Assembly: GCF_016587435.1 (NCBI RefSeq)
Contig: NZ_BNJJ01000019.1
Coordinates: 62,001 to 126,000, forward strand
Length of the DNA stretch: 64,000 nt
Origin: Dictyobacter formicarum
Lineage (GTDB): Bacteria > Chloroflexota > Ktedonobacteria > Ktedonobacterales > Ktedonobacteraceae
Direction: 5' to 3'
Shown: piece after piece, positions 36,158 through 44,790 of the stretch
How positions within the stretch are numbered: the first letter of the stretch is position 1
Layout of the letters: each line of letters opens with the position of its first letter
Made by a program: the position numbers and the translations under genes
Notes under the pieces: generated by a model
What the model was told of the DNA's origin: nothing
Database searches by the model: none
What the model saw: the letters and a program-made list of their open reading frames with translations, nothing else

Positions 36158-36958
36158 GTGGATTTAGAATTTGATTTTGAGAAACGATATCGACTCGTTC
36201 GTGAAGTTATAGAAACCCTGGTATTAACTATTTTAATGTTCCTGGTGATTCGTCTCGCGGTACAGAATTTTAACATCGATGGTATGAGTATGGAACCCAG
36301 TTTACACAACCAGGAGCTGGTCATTGTCGATAAATGGTCTTATTTTTTTCACGCACCAGCTCATGGAGATGTGATCGTATTTGTGGCTCCTCCAAACCCT
36401 ACCCAGGATTATATCAAGCGTATTGTTGGCCTGCCAGGAGATGTTATTTCAGTACAGGATACACGCGTTACCGTCAATAATAAGCAACTGAGCGAAACCT
36501 ATGTGGACCCATACCGACAGGGCAATCCCTATCCTCCCATTACCAACATGACAGTCCCCCAGGGAGCCTATTTTGTGCTCGGTGATAATCGCAATGGGAG
36601 TTCTGACTCACGAGATTGGGGTTGTGTTCCGCAACAGAATATTATTGGGCGCGCGGCTCTGGTCTACTGGCCGCTAGGACAGGACAACTATGGTTTTTTG
36701 CCAGGCGTTTCTGCTGTCTATAACAAGGTCGCCACACCACAGCAGGCCGCTAGCGGGACGAATATGTGCCCCATTCGTCATACCCAACCTGCAACCGCGT
36801 CCGCTGCATCTACCTCCGCGCAGGCTCAGGTTGCTGTCCCAGCTGAGCAGCGCACCAATCCTTTGAGTACCGCCGGAATGCTGCTCCTGCCCAGTATTTT
36901 TGTCGGGTGGAGTAAGTGGAAACGCCGCCGTACTGGCAGCTACAAAAAGCGCTCATAA
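36158..36958 (+). CDS. lepB: Signal peptidase I, second paralogue
   Basis: A 266-residue paralogue of the preceding gene, sharing long blocks (RLVREVIETLVLTILMFLV, MSMEPSLHN, GDVIVFVAPP, GDNRNGSSDSR). The catalytic residues are Ser44 and Lys87. GTG 36158 follows AAAGGAAAATCG. After the catalytic domain comes a ~55-residue Ala/Ser/Thr/Gln linker (AASGTNMCPIRH...) and then a hydrophobic helix and basic tail (LSTAGMLLLPSIFVGWSKWKRRR). This gives a two-helix topology with both ends inside, or a tail that looks like a cell-surface sorting signal without LPXTG. Tandem duplication is clear; different substrates are an inference. Confidence 0.92.
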   Translation: MDLEFDFEKRYRLVREVIETLVLTILMFLVIRLAVQNFNIDGMSMEPSLHNQELVIVDKWSYFFHAPAHGDVIVFVAPPNPTQDYIKRIVGLPGDVISVQDTRVTVNNKQLSETYVDPYRQGNPYPPITNMTVPQGAYFVLGDNRNGSSDSRDWGCVPQQNIIGRAALVYWPLGQDNYGFLPGVSAVYNKVATPQQAASGTNMCPIRHTQPATASAASTSAQAQVAVPAEQRTNPLSTAGMLLLPSIFVGWSKWKRRRTGSYKKRS

Positions 36959-36974
36959 ACAGCAATGCAATAAC

Positions 36975-37005
36975 AAAAGGAGCAGGCGTCTAACCTGCTC
37001 CTTTT
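36975..37005. terminator. Bidirectional terminator after the second lepB
   Basis: AAAAGGAGCAGG pairs with CCTGCTCCTTTT over a 7-base loop. It has T5 on the plus strand and T-run from the A's on the minus strand, and sits between convergent genes. Confidence 0.9.
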
Positions 37006-37032
37006 TGTTGTTTGCGTTTATAAATTTATACA

Positions 37033-38025
37033 TTAAAGTGTAAAGCTCAACTGTTGATCGCTGAGTTTGACGGCCTTGATTGAGCGCCCAAGTTTGTTCT
37101 GCGCATCTGAGAGATGCTTATCCAGCAGCGGTTTTAGCTCATCCGGTGACATGATGAAAGCCAGCACTCCTTCGACGTTGACATCATTAGCAACCAGGCG
37201 CCCGCTACTATTTAAAGCTGGCACCATACTGATCGCAGACGGATAGCCATAGACCTGAAAAGCTATACGTACCCGCTGGGGTGTAATGCTTGTCTCAGGT
37301 TTTTGGACCGGGTTAGAAGGTGCCAGATTAAGCACAATGAGATTGTTGATTGTGCTTTCATTGATTGGCAACGTTGAGCCCGGTGGTAGTAGTTGAGTAA
37401 GTTGAGACGTTGGCACCTGGTCGACCGCGGATGTCATAGCTTTATCTAGCTCTGTTTGAGCGATATTATGTGCATAGGGACGCAGAATAAAGACCCAGCC
37501 AGCCCCCAGGATAACCAGGAGCAAAATGATGGTGGTGAGACAACCCAGAATACAGCCACCCTTGCTTCGCTTGCGGTGTTGCGCTTTACTCTGTGAAGAG
37601 GCCGAGTTTATAACAGCTGGAAACATTTGAGACCCTTTCGATGTTGTGTTTAACTTATAATATAATAACGGGAAGGGTTGCTGTAATGGTAACAATGCAG
37701 TCTGGGAAGTGGTTAATTGTTGTTCGTCTGCTGTACGAAGTTCTGGATGGGTTACGTTGGCTGTGGAGATAGGCTGGGTCGGTAGCTCCTCTGTAAAATG
37801 TTGAGGTATAACGGGCGCCTGAGGAAGTGGGACGCTGGCATAGAGGTGTAAGGCGTCAAGCGCTAGCTCGGTCGAAGGTTGTTCGGGGATTACCACCTTT
37901 TTCACTTCCTCCACTGACGCATCTTCCTCTGTAGCTGTCGGCTCTGGCTTTTCCACTAACGCGCCGCAATGTGGACAGAAACGCCCCTTCGGGCTTAGTT
38001 GCGTCTGACATCGTTGACACTTCAT
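37033..38025 (-). CDS. Zinc-ribbon, single-pass membrane protein with extracytoplasmic domain
   Basis: A 330-residue protein. An N-terminal zinc ribbon (CQRCQTQ...RFCPHCG, four Cys) is followed by a ~110-residue acidic/Pro linker, a basic stretch (AQHRKRSKGG), one transmembrane helix (CLTTIILLLVILGAGWVFIL, ~160-180) and a ~145-residue outer domain. That domain resembles LppX/LolA-like or DUF2993-type folds (TELDKAMTSAV..., VRIAFQVYGYPSAISMVP, VNVEGVLAFIMSPDEL). It may bind lipid, but this is only a resemblance. ATG 38025 lies 11 bases from GGAG; a TTG at 38031 is closer and also possible. Confidence 0.7.
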   Translation of the reverse strand: MKCQRCQTQLSPKGRFCPHCGALVEKPEPTATEEDASVEEVKKVVIPEQPSTELALDALHLYASVPLPQAPVIPQHFTEELPTQPISTANVTHPELRTADEQQLTTSQTALLPLQQPFPLLYYKLNTTSKGSQMFPAVINSASSQSKAQHRKRSKGGCILGCLTTIILLLVILGAGWVFILRPYAHNIAQTELDKAMTSAVDQVPTSQLTQLLPPGSTLPINESTINNLIVLNLAPSNPVQKPETSITPQRVRIAFQVYGYPSAISMVPALNSSGRLVANDVNVEGVLAFIMSPDELKPLLDKHLSDAQNKLGRSIKAVKLSDQQLSFTL

Positions 38026-38162
38026 GGACAAATTTGCTCCATAGAGAATGATGATGTTACTTTTAAGTATATGCGGATTTATAGCTATTGTCTATGAAAA
38101 AGTCTATGAGGTAGATAGAAAGTTTCTAGAGGGCCCGACGGCGCTTTCTTTTTTTTAGTGTT

Positions 38163-38220
38163 TTTATGATGTAACAAAAAATGTGTGGGGGATCTCACAC
38201 ATTTTTTGTTACATCATAAA
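38163..38220. repeat. Dispersed long-hairpin element, copy 4 (diverged)
   Basis: A perfect 25-bp stem (38163-38187 with 38196-38220) with an 8-base loop. The core TGTAACAAAAAATGTGTG is an altered form of the GGTGCAnnAAATGYGC core of other copies. GGGCCCGACGGCGC and a long T-run precede it at ~38131-38157. No triloop hairpin tail is present. It sits 9 bp beyond the stop of the 38230-38664 gene. Confidence 0.7.
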
Positions 38221-38229
38221 GCTAAACTC

Positions 38230-38664
38230 TTACCATTCGCGCTTCAAAATCGCATCCATTGATGCGATGATCTGGGCGCGCCTGGCCGGATCTTGCTCCA
38301 GTTCTTGTTTGACCTGTTCGATTAACGCACCTTCTTTATCCGGTGGCAGGTTATAACCGTATATCTGGTGGATTGCGGTAGCCGCGGTGCGCCGGACCTT
38401 TTCGTCGTCGCTCAGTTGAGGGGGTGGAAGGCGTTCCGCGCTTCGCTTATCCGTGGTACCTGGAGGGCTTTCACCTTTCAATGGAACCAGGCCATTAGCT
38501 GCAAAGGGCACATCAGTATCGATCAAATGAGCAGAATGGGGAGTCGCACGGTCAATATGCACGATCGCCAATTGTTTTGCTGGTTGTAGTGAGGCAATAA
38601 TACCTTCCAGATAAATGACTTCCGGGGCACCCCAGAAGACACGTTCTCCTACATGTAAAATCAC
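38230..38664 (-). CDS. Hypothetical protein
   Basis: A 144-residue soluble protein I do not recognise. The N-terminal ~60 residues (VILHVGERVFWGAPEVIYLEGIIASLQ...KQLAIVHIDRATPHSAHLI) look like a small beta-barrel of SH3 or KOW type. The C-terminal ~65 residues are helical and charged (DDEKVRRTAATAIHQIYG...EGALIEQVKQELEQDPARRAQIIASM). GTG 38664 is eight bases after GGAG; GTG 38673 is an alternative. It precedes no obvious operon partner and its 3' end abuts a long-hairpin element. Confidence 0.6.
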   Translation of the reverse strand: MILHVGERVFWGAPEVIYLEGIIASLQPAKQLAIVHIDRATPHSAHLIDTDVPFAANGLVPLKGESPPGTTDKRSAERLPPPQLSDDEKVRRTAATAIHQIYGYNLPPDKEGALIEQVKQELEQDPARRAQIIASMDAILKREW

Positions 38665-38772
38665 GATGCTCACTCCAATTTCTTGTTTATTTAGCTCTCG
38701 CCTATGTTTTTCTCTCTATCTGGTATACGGCTTATGTAGAAGATAGTTCCAAATGTGAGCGCCCCGGTCATC

Positions 38773-39981
38773 CTAACCAGGTACGCTGACCTGATTGCTG
38801 GCATCTCCCTGCCGAATATTTTCGCCCGTTTGCCGACCTAGCGTGGTGCCTATATAGGTGCCCAGCAAGCCAAGCAATAAGCCAGCTATAGCGCCGATTA
38901 TTCCGCTGCGGTTCGCGACGATAAGCGCCGAGTTAAGTTGAAAGACGGTCATCGGTATGCAGGTCAGTAAACCCAATATGGCGCTGCTCCAGTGTAGACG
39001 GCGCCAGGACCACTGCTGGCTTCGGGCCTGATTGATCAGGAGATCAAAGATGGGCGCCAGCAGGATAGGCAGGATAGGCCAGAGGCGTACCGCCAGGATT
39101 GAAACGAAGGCGAATGCATTCAATGCACGGCGATATTGCAGGTGTTCAAGTCCAACCAGGTAGCTCGTGGCTGGTGGCACAAAGGTGGTAAAGATCAAGG
39201 CCACTACAATATAGACCAGAATGACCGTTGTCGCCGCCCAGCGACTGCGTACAGCGGTCTGGGCCGCCATCAAGATAAAGGTTGTTAGTAGACCTGCCAG
39301 CAAGGGATAGAGATTGATCTTAAAGAGCCCCAGGTCCAGATAATTGGTAAGTGTGAGGGCATCTGAGAGCAGGATCGTAAAAATACTGAGTACCAGGCTC
39401 AATGCCACGCAAGTAAACAATGTACTGACCTGCTCACCGCGCCGCTGTCTGGCAATCTGCGCCAATTGTCCCGCCGAGCGCAGCATAAAGGTAGCTCCCA
39501 GCGGCATACTGCCCATACCCATCAGAATCATAACGTGAAATGGCGTCCATAGAGCTACATCGATACCATACAGGGAATGCCAGTAGCTATCGAGTGGAAA
39601 AGCGATTGCCGCATCCAGAGCCGCAAAGCCAGCAATATAGGTTCCCAACGAACTGTAGAACATTCCAGCGAATTGTGTGCTATACTGTGCTAGTTGGGGT
39701 TTACGCCGGACCACTATTGTTTCTACGCCGACAGCTGTTAATGCCAGGAGACCACCCAATGTTATGCCTGTAAGCATCATAAGATGAGGCGGGATCAGTG
39801 TGCGATCCCGACCGACAAAGAGATGCCATTGAATATCCCAGCTTGTGCCTACAAGCGAGATGAGTGCACATAGTACGATACCCAGGCCGATTGTGAAGCG
39901 CGTCACCCATAGTGTTTGTATGGTGGGCGCCTTTGTCAGGGTCTGATGGATGTCGTGTGTGTCACCAAGTGCTTTTGCCAT
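38773..39981 (-). CDS. Multi-pass integral membrane protein of unknown function
   Basis: A 402-residue protein with about ten hydrophobic helices, for example FTIGLGIVLCALISLVG, LMMLTGITLGGLLALTAVG, LWTPFHVMILMGMGSMPLG and IIGAIAGLLLGLLGTYIG. The first loop has WDIQWHLFVGRDRTLIPPH, where conserved-looking His and Trp residues might bind a metal or heme; this is speculation. ATG 39981 follows AAGGAAGAG; the frame extends 47 codons further without a ribosome site. I do not recognise the family. It is divergent from mutS2. Confidence 0.65.
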   Translation of the reverse strand: MAKALGDTHDIHQTLTKAPTIQTLWVTRFTIGLGIVLCALISLVGTSWDIQWHLFVGRDRTLIPPHLMMLTGITLGGLLALTAVGVETIVVRRKPQLAQYSTQFAGMFYSSLGTYIAGFAALDAAIAFPLDSYWHSLYGIDVALWTPFHVMILMGMGSMPLGATFMLRSAGQLAQIARQRRGEQVSTLFTCVALSLVLSIFTILLSDALTLTNYLDLGLFKINLYPLLAGLLTTFILMAAQTAVRSRWAATTVILVYIVVALIFTTFVPPATSYLVGLEHLQYRRALNAFAFVSILAVRLWPILPILLAPIFDLLINQARSQQWSWRRLHWSSAILGLLTCIPMTVFQLNSALIVANRSGIIGAIAGLLLGLLGTYIGTTLGRQTGENIRQGDASNQVSVPG

Positions 39982-40315
39982 CGTGTTCTCTTCCTTTGAT
40001 GTGTAAAACCAACAAACCTGCCTGAAATTGTCTGTACGTTTGTTGTTCTCAGTTTGTATGAATGGGATTGAAATGTCCTCTATGAAAGAAGTACGCCTGT
40101 TATGTAAGTAAGCGTTGTGCACTCATTCTCTCCGTGTATTCTATTTTACGTTGGATATTCCGAAAATGTTAGATGGAGAGCTTCGCCTATCCGGAGAGCT
40201 ATAGAGCGCACCTGCGGGAATTACCCATGCGGGGCAGATGCCATGAGAATTTGTGTAGAGAAGCTGTGTCCAGGGTTGGCGCAGTGCTGTGTAAAGAAGG
40301 ACCCAAGACGAGATT

Positions 40316-42760
40316 ATGCACGAGAAAAGTATACAAACGCTAGAATTTCCTAAAATTTTGGCAAAGGTGGCGCATGAGGCGGCGTTTTCGGCCAGTAAAG
40401 AATTAGTTCTCTCTCTGGAACCGACCACTGATATCGATGAGGCGCGCCGTCGCCTGGCGTTTACCTCTGAAGCAACGCGTTTAATTGATTTGAATGCGGA
40501 TATTGGAGTACGGGGTGCCCATGATATTCGCCCACTGCTTGTGCGTGCCTCCCGCGATGGTGTGTTGACTGCCAGCGATCTAGTCGAGGTGCTGGCTACC
40601 ACCCGTAGTATTCTGTATGTGGCGCGCACGTTGGATAAGCTGGACCAGGATGCGTTCCCACTGCTACGCGCTCTGGGAGCCGATATTCCACAAAAGCCAC
40701 AGATCGTGCGGCGTATTGAGGAGACGGTCAGTGAGGATGGAGAGGTACTGGATACGGCCAGCCCCACGCTGCGCAAGCTGCGCTTTGATATTCGTGGCGC
40801 TAATCAACGCTTGCAGGATCGTTTGCGCACCCTGGTACACGAGTTTGGTCCTGCCTTGCAGGAAGCGATTATCACGACCCGTAATGATCGCTACGTTGTG
40901 CCGGTAAAATCGGATGCGCGTGGGCAGGTGCGCGGCATCGTCCATGATCAATCTTCCAGTGGCGCGACCGTGTTTGTTGAGCCAATGGTGATTGTAGAGC
41001 TGAACAATCGTCTGCGCGAGCTCCAGGTGGCGGAACGGCAAGAAGTTGAGCGTATCCTGCGCGTCATTTCTTCAGAGATTGGAAAAGAGGCGGAGGCGTT
41101 AAAACTGGGAGTCGAGCTATTGGCTGAGTTTGATCTCAATCTGGCCAAGGCCCGCTATAGCCGCATGACCCGCTCAACGTCTCCCAAACTCAATACTGAT
41201 GGTATTATCAACCTGCGCAATGCCCGTCATCCGTTGCTCACTGGAAAAGTTGTGCCTACGAATTTCCATATCGGGCGCGACTTTTATATGGTGGTTATAA
41301 CGGGTCCAAATACTGGCGGTAAAACCGTGGCTTTGAAAACCGTGGGTCTGTTAACGTTGATGGCGCAATCAGGTCTGCATATTCCAGTGGATGATGACTC
41401 TGAGATCTCTATCTTCCAGGATGTCTTTGCTGATATTGGTGATGAGCAGAGTATTGAACAAAATCTGAGTACCTTTTCTTCTCACCTTAGCCGCATCATT
41501 GAGATTTTGCGCACGATTGAGGATGAGCGCAAGCGTAGCAAGCCAGACTTGCGCGGCAAACTTGGCGAAGAACTGGCTCAGCGTGAGGCCAGGCCGGTCA
41601 ACGTGCTGGTTCTCTTTGACGAACTGGGTGCCGGTACCGATCCAAGTGAAGGTTCAGCCCTGGCGCGTGCCATTCTAACCTTCTTGTTGGATCGCCATGT
41701 TACCACGGTGGCAACCACGCACTATACCGAGCTCAAAGCATTTGCCCACGAACAGAAGAACGTAGTTAATGCTTCAGTGGAGTTCGATGTAGAGACGTTG
41801 TCGCCAACCTACAAGCTGAGCATAGGCTTGCCGGGACGCAGTAACGCGCTGGCGATTGCGCAGCGGCTGGGATTGGATCAGCGCATTACTCGTGGCGCAC
41901 GCCGCTTCCTTGGCAGCGCAGGCGTGCGTATGGAGAATCTGCTTGAAGATCTGCAGAGTGAGCGCAAGGCTGCTGAGGATGAGCGTTTCCAGCTAAGTAT
42001 GGAGCATGCCGAGGCCGAATATCAGCGTAAGCAATTGGAAAAAGAGCGACAGGATCTAGAAATTGAGCGTGTACGCATCTTAAATGAGGCGCGTGCCCAG
42101 GCTCGTCGTGAGCTGGATAGTGTCCTGAGCGAATTAGCTAAAGTGCGCGTTGATGTTAATCGTGGTCAATTGACGCGTGAGCGACTCAACGATGCGCGCC
42201 AGCGGGCCCGTGGCCTGGAGGAAAAGGTATCAATGGTACCTGAGCCACAGCGTAAGAGGTCAGTTGAGCAGATCGAGAAGCTGGAGGGGCCGTTGCAAAT
42301 CGGTGATACCGTGCGCGTGCTCAGCTTTGGTCAGAATGCCGATCTGGTTGGCCTCTCAGCTGATCGTAATGAGGCCGAGGTTCAGATGGGTGCGTTGCGC
42401 TTCCGCGTCAACGTCGACAATATCGAGCGCATCAGTAAGCGCAAAGCCAGTAGCGAAGAGAAGTACAGCGCGCGCCCGAGCGTTGTGCGAACGGAAGTAG
42501 AAGAGCGTCCCCCCGTGGGATTGCAATTGGATATACGCGGCTGGCGTGTCGAAGATGCGCTGGAAGAGCTGGACACCTATCTTAATGATGCTGTCCTGTA
42601 TGGCATGTCCTCGGTACGTATCGTCCATGGAAAAGGCACCGGCGCCTTGCGTGCCGCAGTACGCGAGACGCTATCCCGCCATCCATTAGTCAAATCCTTT
42701 GTCACCGCGCCACCTCAAGAAGGCGGTGACGGAGCCACCATCGTCAAATTGAGTGCCTGA
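40316..42760 (+). CDS. mutS2: MutS2 family ATPase with Smr domain
   Basis: An 814-residue MutS2. It has the core and lever helices (1-300), ATPase with Walker A GPNTGGKT (~337), Walker B LVLFDELGAGTDPSEGSAL and ATTHYTELKAFA, a coiled-coil arm ~540-640 (ERKAAEDERFQLSMEHAEAEYQRKQ), and a C-terminal Smr nuclease domain with LDIRG and VHGKGTGALR. MutS2 proteins suppress homologous recombination or rescue collided ribosomes; unlike MutS they do not act in mismatch repair. The ATG lacks a strong ribosome site (AAGACGAG upstream). It stands alone, with hairpins behind it. Confidence 0.96.
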   Translation: MHEKSIQTLEFPKILAKVAHEAAFSASKELVLSLEPTTDIDEARRRLAFTSEATRLIDLNADIGVRGAHDIRPLLVRASRDGVLTASDLVEVLATTRSILYVARTLDKLDQDAFPLLRALGADIPQKPQIVRRIEETVSEDGEVLDTASPTLRKLRFDIRGANQRLQDRLRTLVHEFGPALQEAIITTRNDRYVVPVKSDARGQVRGIVHDQSSSGATVFVEPMVIVELNNRLRELQVAERQEVERILRVISSEIGKEAEALKLGVELLAEFDLNLAKARYSRMTRSTSPKLNTDGIINLRNARHPLLTGKVVPTNFHIGRDFYMVVITGPNTGGKTVALKTVGLLTLMAQSGLHIPVDDDSEISIFQDVFADIGDEQSIEQNLSTFSSHLSRIIEILRTIEDERKRSKPDLRGKLGEELAQREARPVNVLVLFDELGAGTDPSEGSALARAILTFLLDRHVTTVATTHYTELKAFAHEQKNVVNASVEFDVETLSPTYKLSIGLPGRSNALAIAQRLGLDQRITRGARRFLGSAGVRMENLLEDLQSERKAAEDERFQLSMEHAEAEYQRKQLEKERQDLEIERVRILNEARAQARRELDSVLSELAKVRVDVNRGQLTRERLNDARQRARGLEEKVSMVPEPQRKRSVEQIEKLEGPLQIGDTVRVLSFGQNADLVGLSADRNEAEVQMGALRFRVNVDNIERISKRKASSEEKYSARPSVVRTEVEERPPVGLQLDIRGWRVEDALEELDTYLNDAVLYGMSSVRIVHGKGTGALRAAVRETLSRHPLVKSFVTAPPQEGGDGATIVKLSA

Positions 42761-42819
42761 GCATCGAAAGTGAGGGAGGGGATGAGGGCTGTGCCTCCAC
42801 CCCCTCTCTCTTCTCCTCA

Positions 42820-42874
42820 GCTGCCGCAGGCGGCAAAAACTAGAACTGAAAAGTTCTAGCCTGGCGCTAGCCAG
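42820..42874. repeat. Three adjacent tight hairpins after mutS2
   Basis: In 55 bp: GCTGCC-GCA-GGCGGC (42820-42834), CTAGAACT-GAAA-AGTTCTAG (42840-42859) and CTGGC-GCTA-GCCAG (42861-42874). Two have 4-base loops, one a GNRA-type GAAA. A G-rich/C-rich imperfect stem at ~42772-42808 before them may end mutS2. The rest of the gap to 43106 holds no gene. Confidence 0.65.
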
Positions 42875-43106
42875 AAAGTGCATTTATCCACTCAAACACA
42901 TGACTTTTGTAGGGATGGCGAGTCTTTTTGCGCCCTTTTTTAGTACTAAATACGTGCGCAGAATGGACCGAAGGTCCTGTCCTTTACAGCGTAGTTGACC
43001 TATATATTACTCTTTCGCTAAGCTGTCTGTGGTGTGTAATAAGTAGCATGGTTTTATTTTCACTGTGACGCGCACTGAATATATCGAAGGTGGTTAGAGT
43101 ACAGAA

Positions 43107-44177
43107 ATGTCTCAATTTCAATCAAAGCAATCTTTTAATAAGAAGAACCCACCAGGAGATCATCGTGCCAACACTATTTTGGTCGCTTCTGACGCTGATG
43201 CGAATGCCACGCACAAATTGCCGCCAGAGCCAGAAACGATACCGATGCCTCGTATGAATGCTGGTGGAAGCTTATGGAGATCCGCTGCGATGCAGCGCCC
43301 TGCACACCATGGAAATCGCACACAGGTGCCGATGGAGCCCACGAGCGAGAGCGGCCTGCCTGTAGGGCAGCAGAATCTGCCTGCTGTCAGAACGACGGGG
43401 CAGCTGTATCCGAACCCTATCTCGATCTCAATTCCATTGAGCAATGTTCCGGCGACCCCCCATCCTCGGCGTGTTACAGCGTCGCGTGACAGAAAAGTGC
43501 CGCTGGTTATTCCTGGAAAAAGAAAGCACCTGCCCGATACAGAGGTCATAGATTTAAGAAAGCATCATTTATCAATACGTTGGCGGCACAGCCTGGCTGT
43601 TCTGGCTATTTTGGGCACATTCATGATCATGATGCTATCTTTGACACCGCTCGGACAACAGCATGGCGCAGGTATTGATGGCCTGCTACACTGGACCAGT
43701 GTTCCCAGGTCCAGAGACCTTGACCTGTTAACCCGGAGCGGCAGCGCTAATCCATCTTTGAATGGTTTCAATGAGCCGATGAGCGGTACCAAGGCCAAAT
43801 ATGTGGCCCTGGCGCGTGCCGATGCCTTGAAATATGGCATTAGCCCTGATCTCTATGTGCGACAGATTCAACAGGAAAGTCATTTTGATCCCAATGCCTA
43901 TTCCTACGTTGGAGCGGTCGGCATTGCCCAGTTTATGCCTGCCACGGCGGCCGAGATGGGCTTTGATCCAATGGATCCGGTGGCAGCACTGGATGGAGGC
44001 GCCAAATTCATGGGCAATCTTAACAACCGCTTTCACGGTGATTATGCCAAGGCGCTGGCAGCCTATAACGCTGGCCCTGGTGCCGTGGATAGTGCTGTGA
44101 GTGGTTGTGGAGGAGCCTGGCTCTCCTGCATGGACCCCCAGGCTCAGGCCTATGTTTATATCATCGAAGGCTGGTAA
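43107..44177 (+). CDS. Membrane-anchored lytic transglycosylase (SLT domain)
   Basis: A 356-residue protein. Residues 1-150 are cytoplasmic, Pro-rich and disordered. One membrane helix lies at ~160-178 (SLAVLAILGTFMIMMLSL). The C-terminal ~125 residues form an SLT/goose-lysozyme-like domain: catalytic Glu in QQESHFDPNAYS, GAVGIAQFMPATAAEMGF, ALAAYNAGPGAVDSA. It cleaves the glycan MurNAc-GlcNAc bond outside the membrane to make 1,6-anhydro ends. A long cytoplasmic N-terminus before the anchor is less usual and may couple it to internal partners. Ends in a strong terminator. Confidence 0.9.
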   Translation: MSQFQSKQSFNKKNPPGDHRANTILVASDADANATHKLPPEPETIPMPRMNAGGSLWRSAAMQRPAHHGNRTQVPMEPTSESGLPVGQQNLPAVRTTGQLYPNPISISIPLSNVPATPHPRRVTASRDRKVPLVIPGKRKHLPDTEVIDLRKHHLSIRWRHSLAVLAILGTFMIMMLSLTPLGQQHGAGIDGLLHWTSVPRSRDLDLLTRSGSANPSLNGFNEPMSGTKAKYVALARADALKYGISPDLYVRQIQQESHFDPNAYSYVGAVGIAQFMPATAAEMGFDPMDPVAALDGGAKFMGNLNNRFHGDYAKALAAYNAGPGAVDSAVSGCGGAWLSCMDPQAQAYVYIIEGW

Positions 44178-44180
44178 GAA

Positions 44181-44233
44181 AAAACAAGTAAAAAGCCGCG
44201 CTGGAAACCCCAGCGTGGCTTTTTACTTGTTTT
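44181..44233. terminator. Long bidirectional terminator after the transglycosylase
   Basis: An AAAACAAGTAAAAAGCC arm pairs with its mirror GGCTTTTTACTTGTTTT, continuing through CGCTGG/CCAGCG to a small loop. T-rich ends on both strands suit the convergent genes on each side. Confidence 0.9.
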
Positions 44234-44248
44234 GGCAAATGATAAAGA

Positions 44249-44527
44249 TTAAAAGCTGTCGTTCACCAGGCCGTGTTCGTAGAGCCATTTGACGAAATGC
44301 ATGCGATAATCTTCCGTTATACGTTGGCGCATTTCCGCGTTTTCATAGAGGTGCTCGCGCAGATTGAGTAATGTTACAGCCTCTTCCCACTGGAAACCAC
44401 TATCCAGCAGATAGTCTAACATAAGCTGATCTTTGTTGGTGCCAGGACTATAGTGTTTCGTTTCAAGTTTGCGAGCGCTGTGTTTTGGCTGGTCGGTAAA
44501 TCCGTTGGGTGGTTGCATATCTCTCAT
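44249..44527 (-). CDS. Small conserved-looking hypothetical protein
   Basis: A 92-residue soluble protein I do not recognise. Residues ~30-92 are predicted helical and acidic/aromatic (NKDQLMLDYLLDSGFQWEEAVTLLNLREHLYENAEMRQR...HFVKWLYEHGLVND). The real gene call rests on a good AGGAG site and on the shared terminator right behind the stop. It is divergent from the sigma factor gene, with which it could share regulation. Confidence 0.65.
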   Translation of the reverse strand: MRDMQPPNGFTDQPKHSARKLETKHYSPGTNKDQLMLDYLLDSGFQWEEAVTLLNLREHLYENAEMRQRITEDYRMHFVKWLYEHGLVNDSF

Positions 44528-44790
44528 CGCACGTCTCCTCTATTTATCAGCCTTCGTTTCTGCGGTATTGTGAACTTGCACCTCCCTGTATCTGGCCTCC
44601 CCATTTTGCTGTCATACCTTCTTCTATCGGCTCTCCACAGGCCAAACTATACCCCTATGACTTGAGGACTCTTGCAGGAGTAATCAAGGGACCTGTGTCA
44701 ATATTAAGAAAGCTTGCCTGGACGTTACACTTCTACTCAACAGTGGGCGGGGAATGTGCGGCGAAAGTTTTATGCAAAAAGGGGTGTAGT

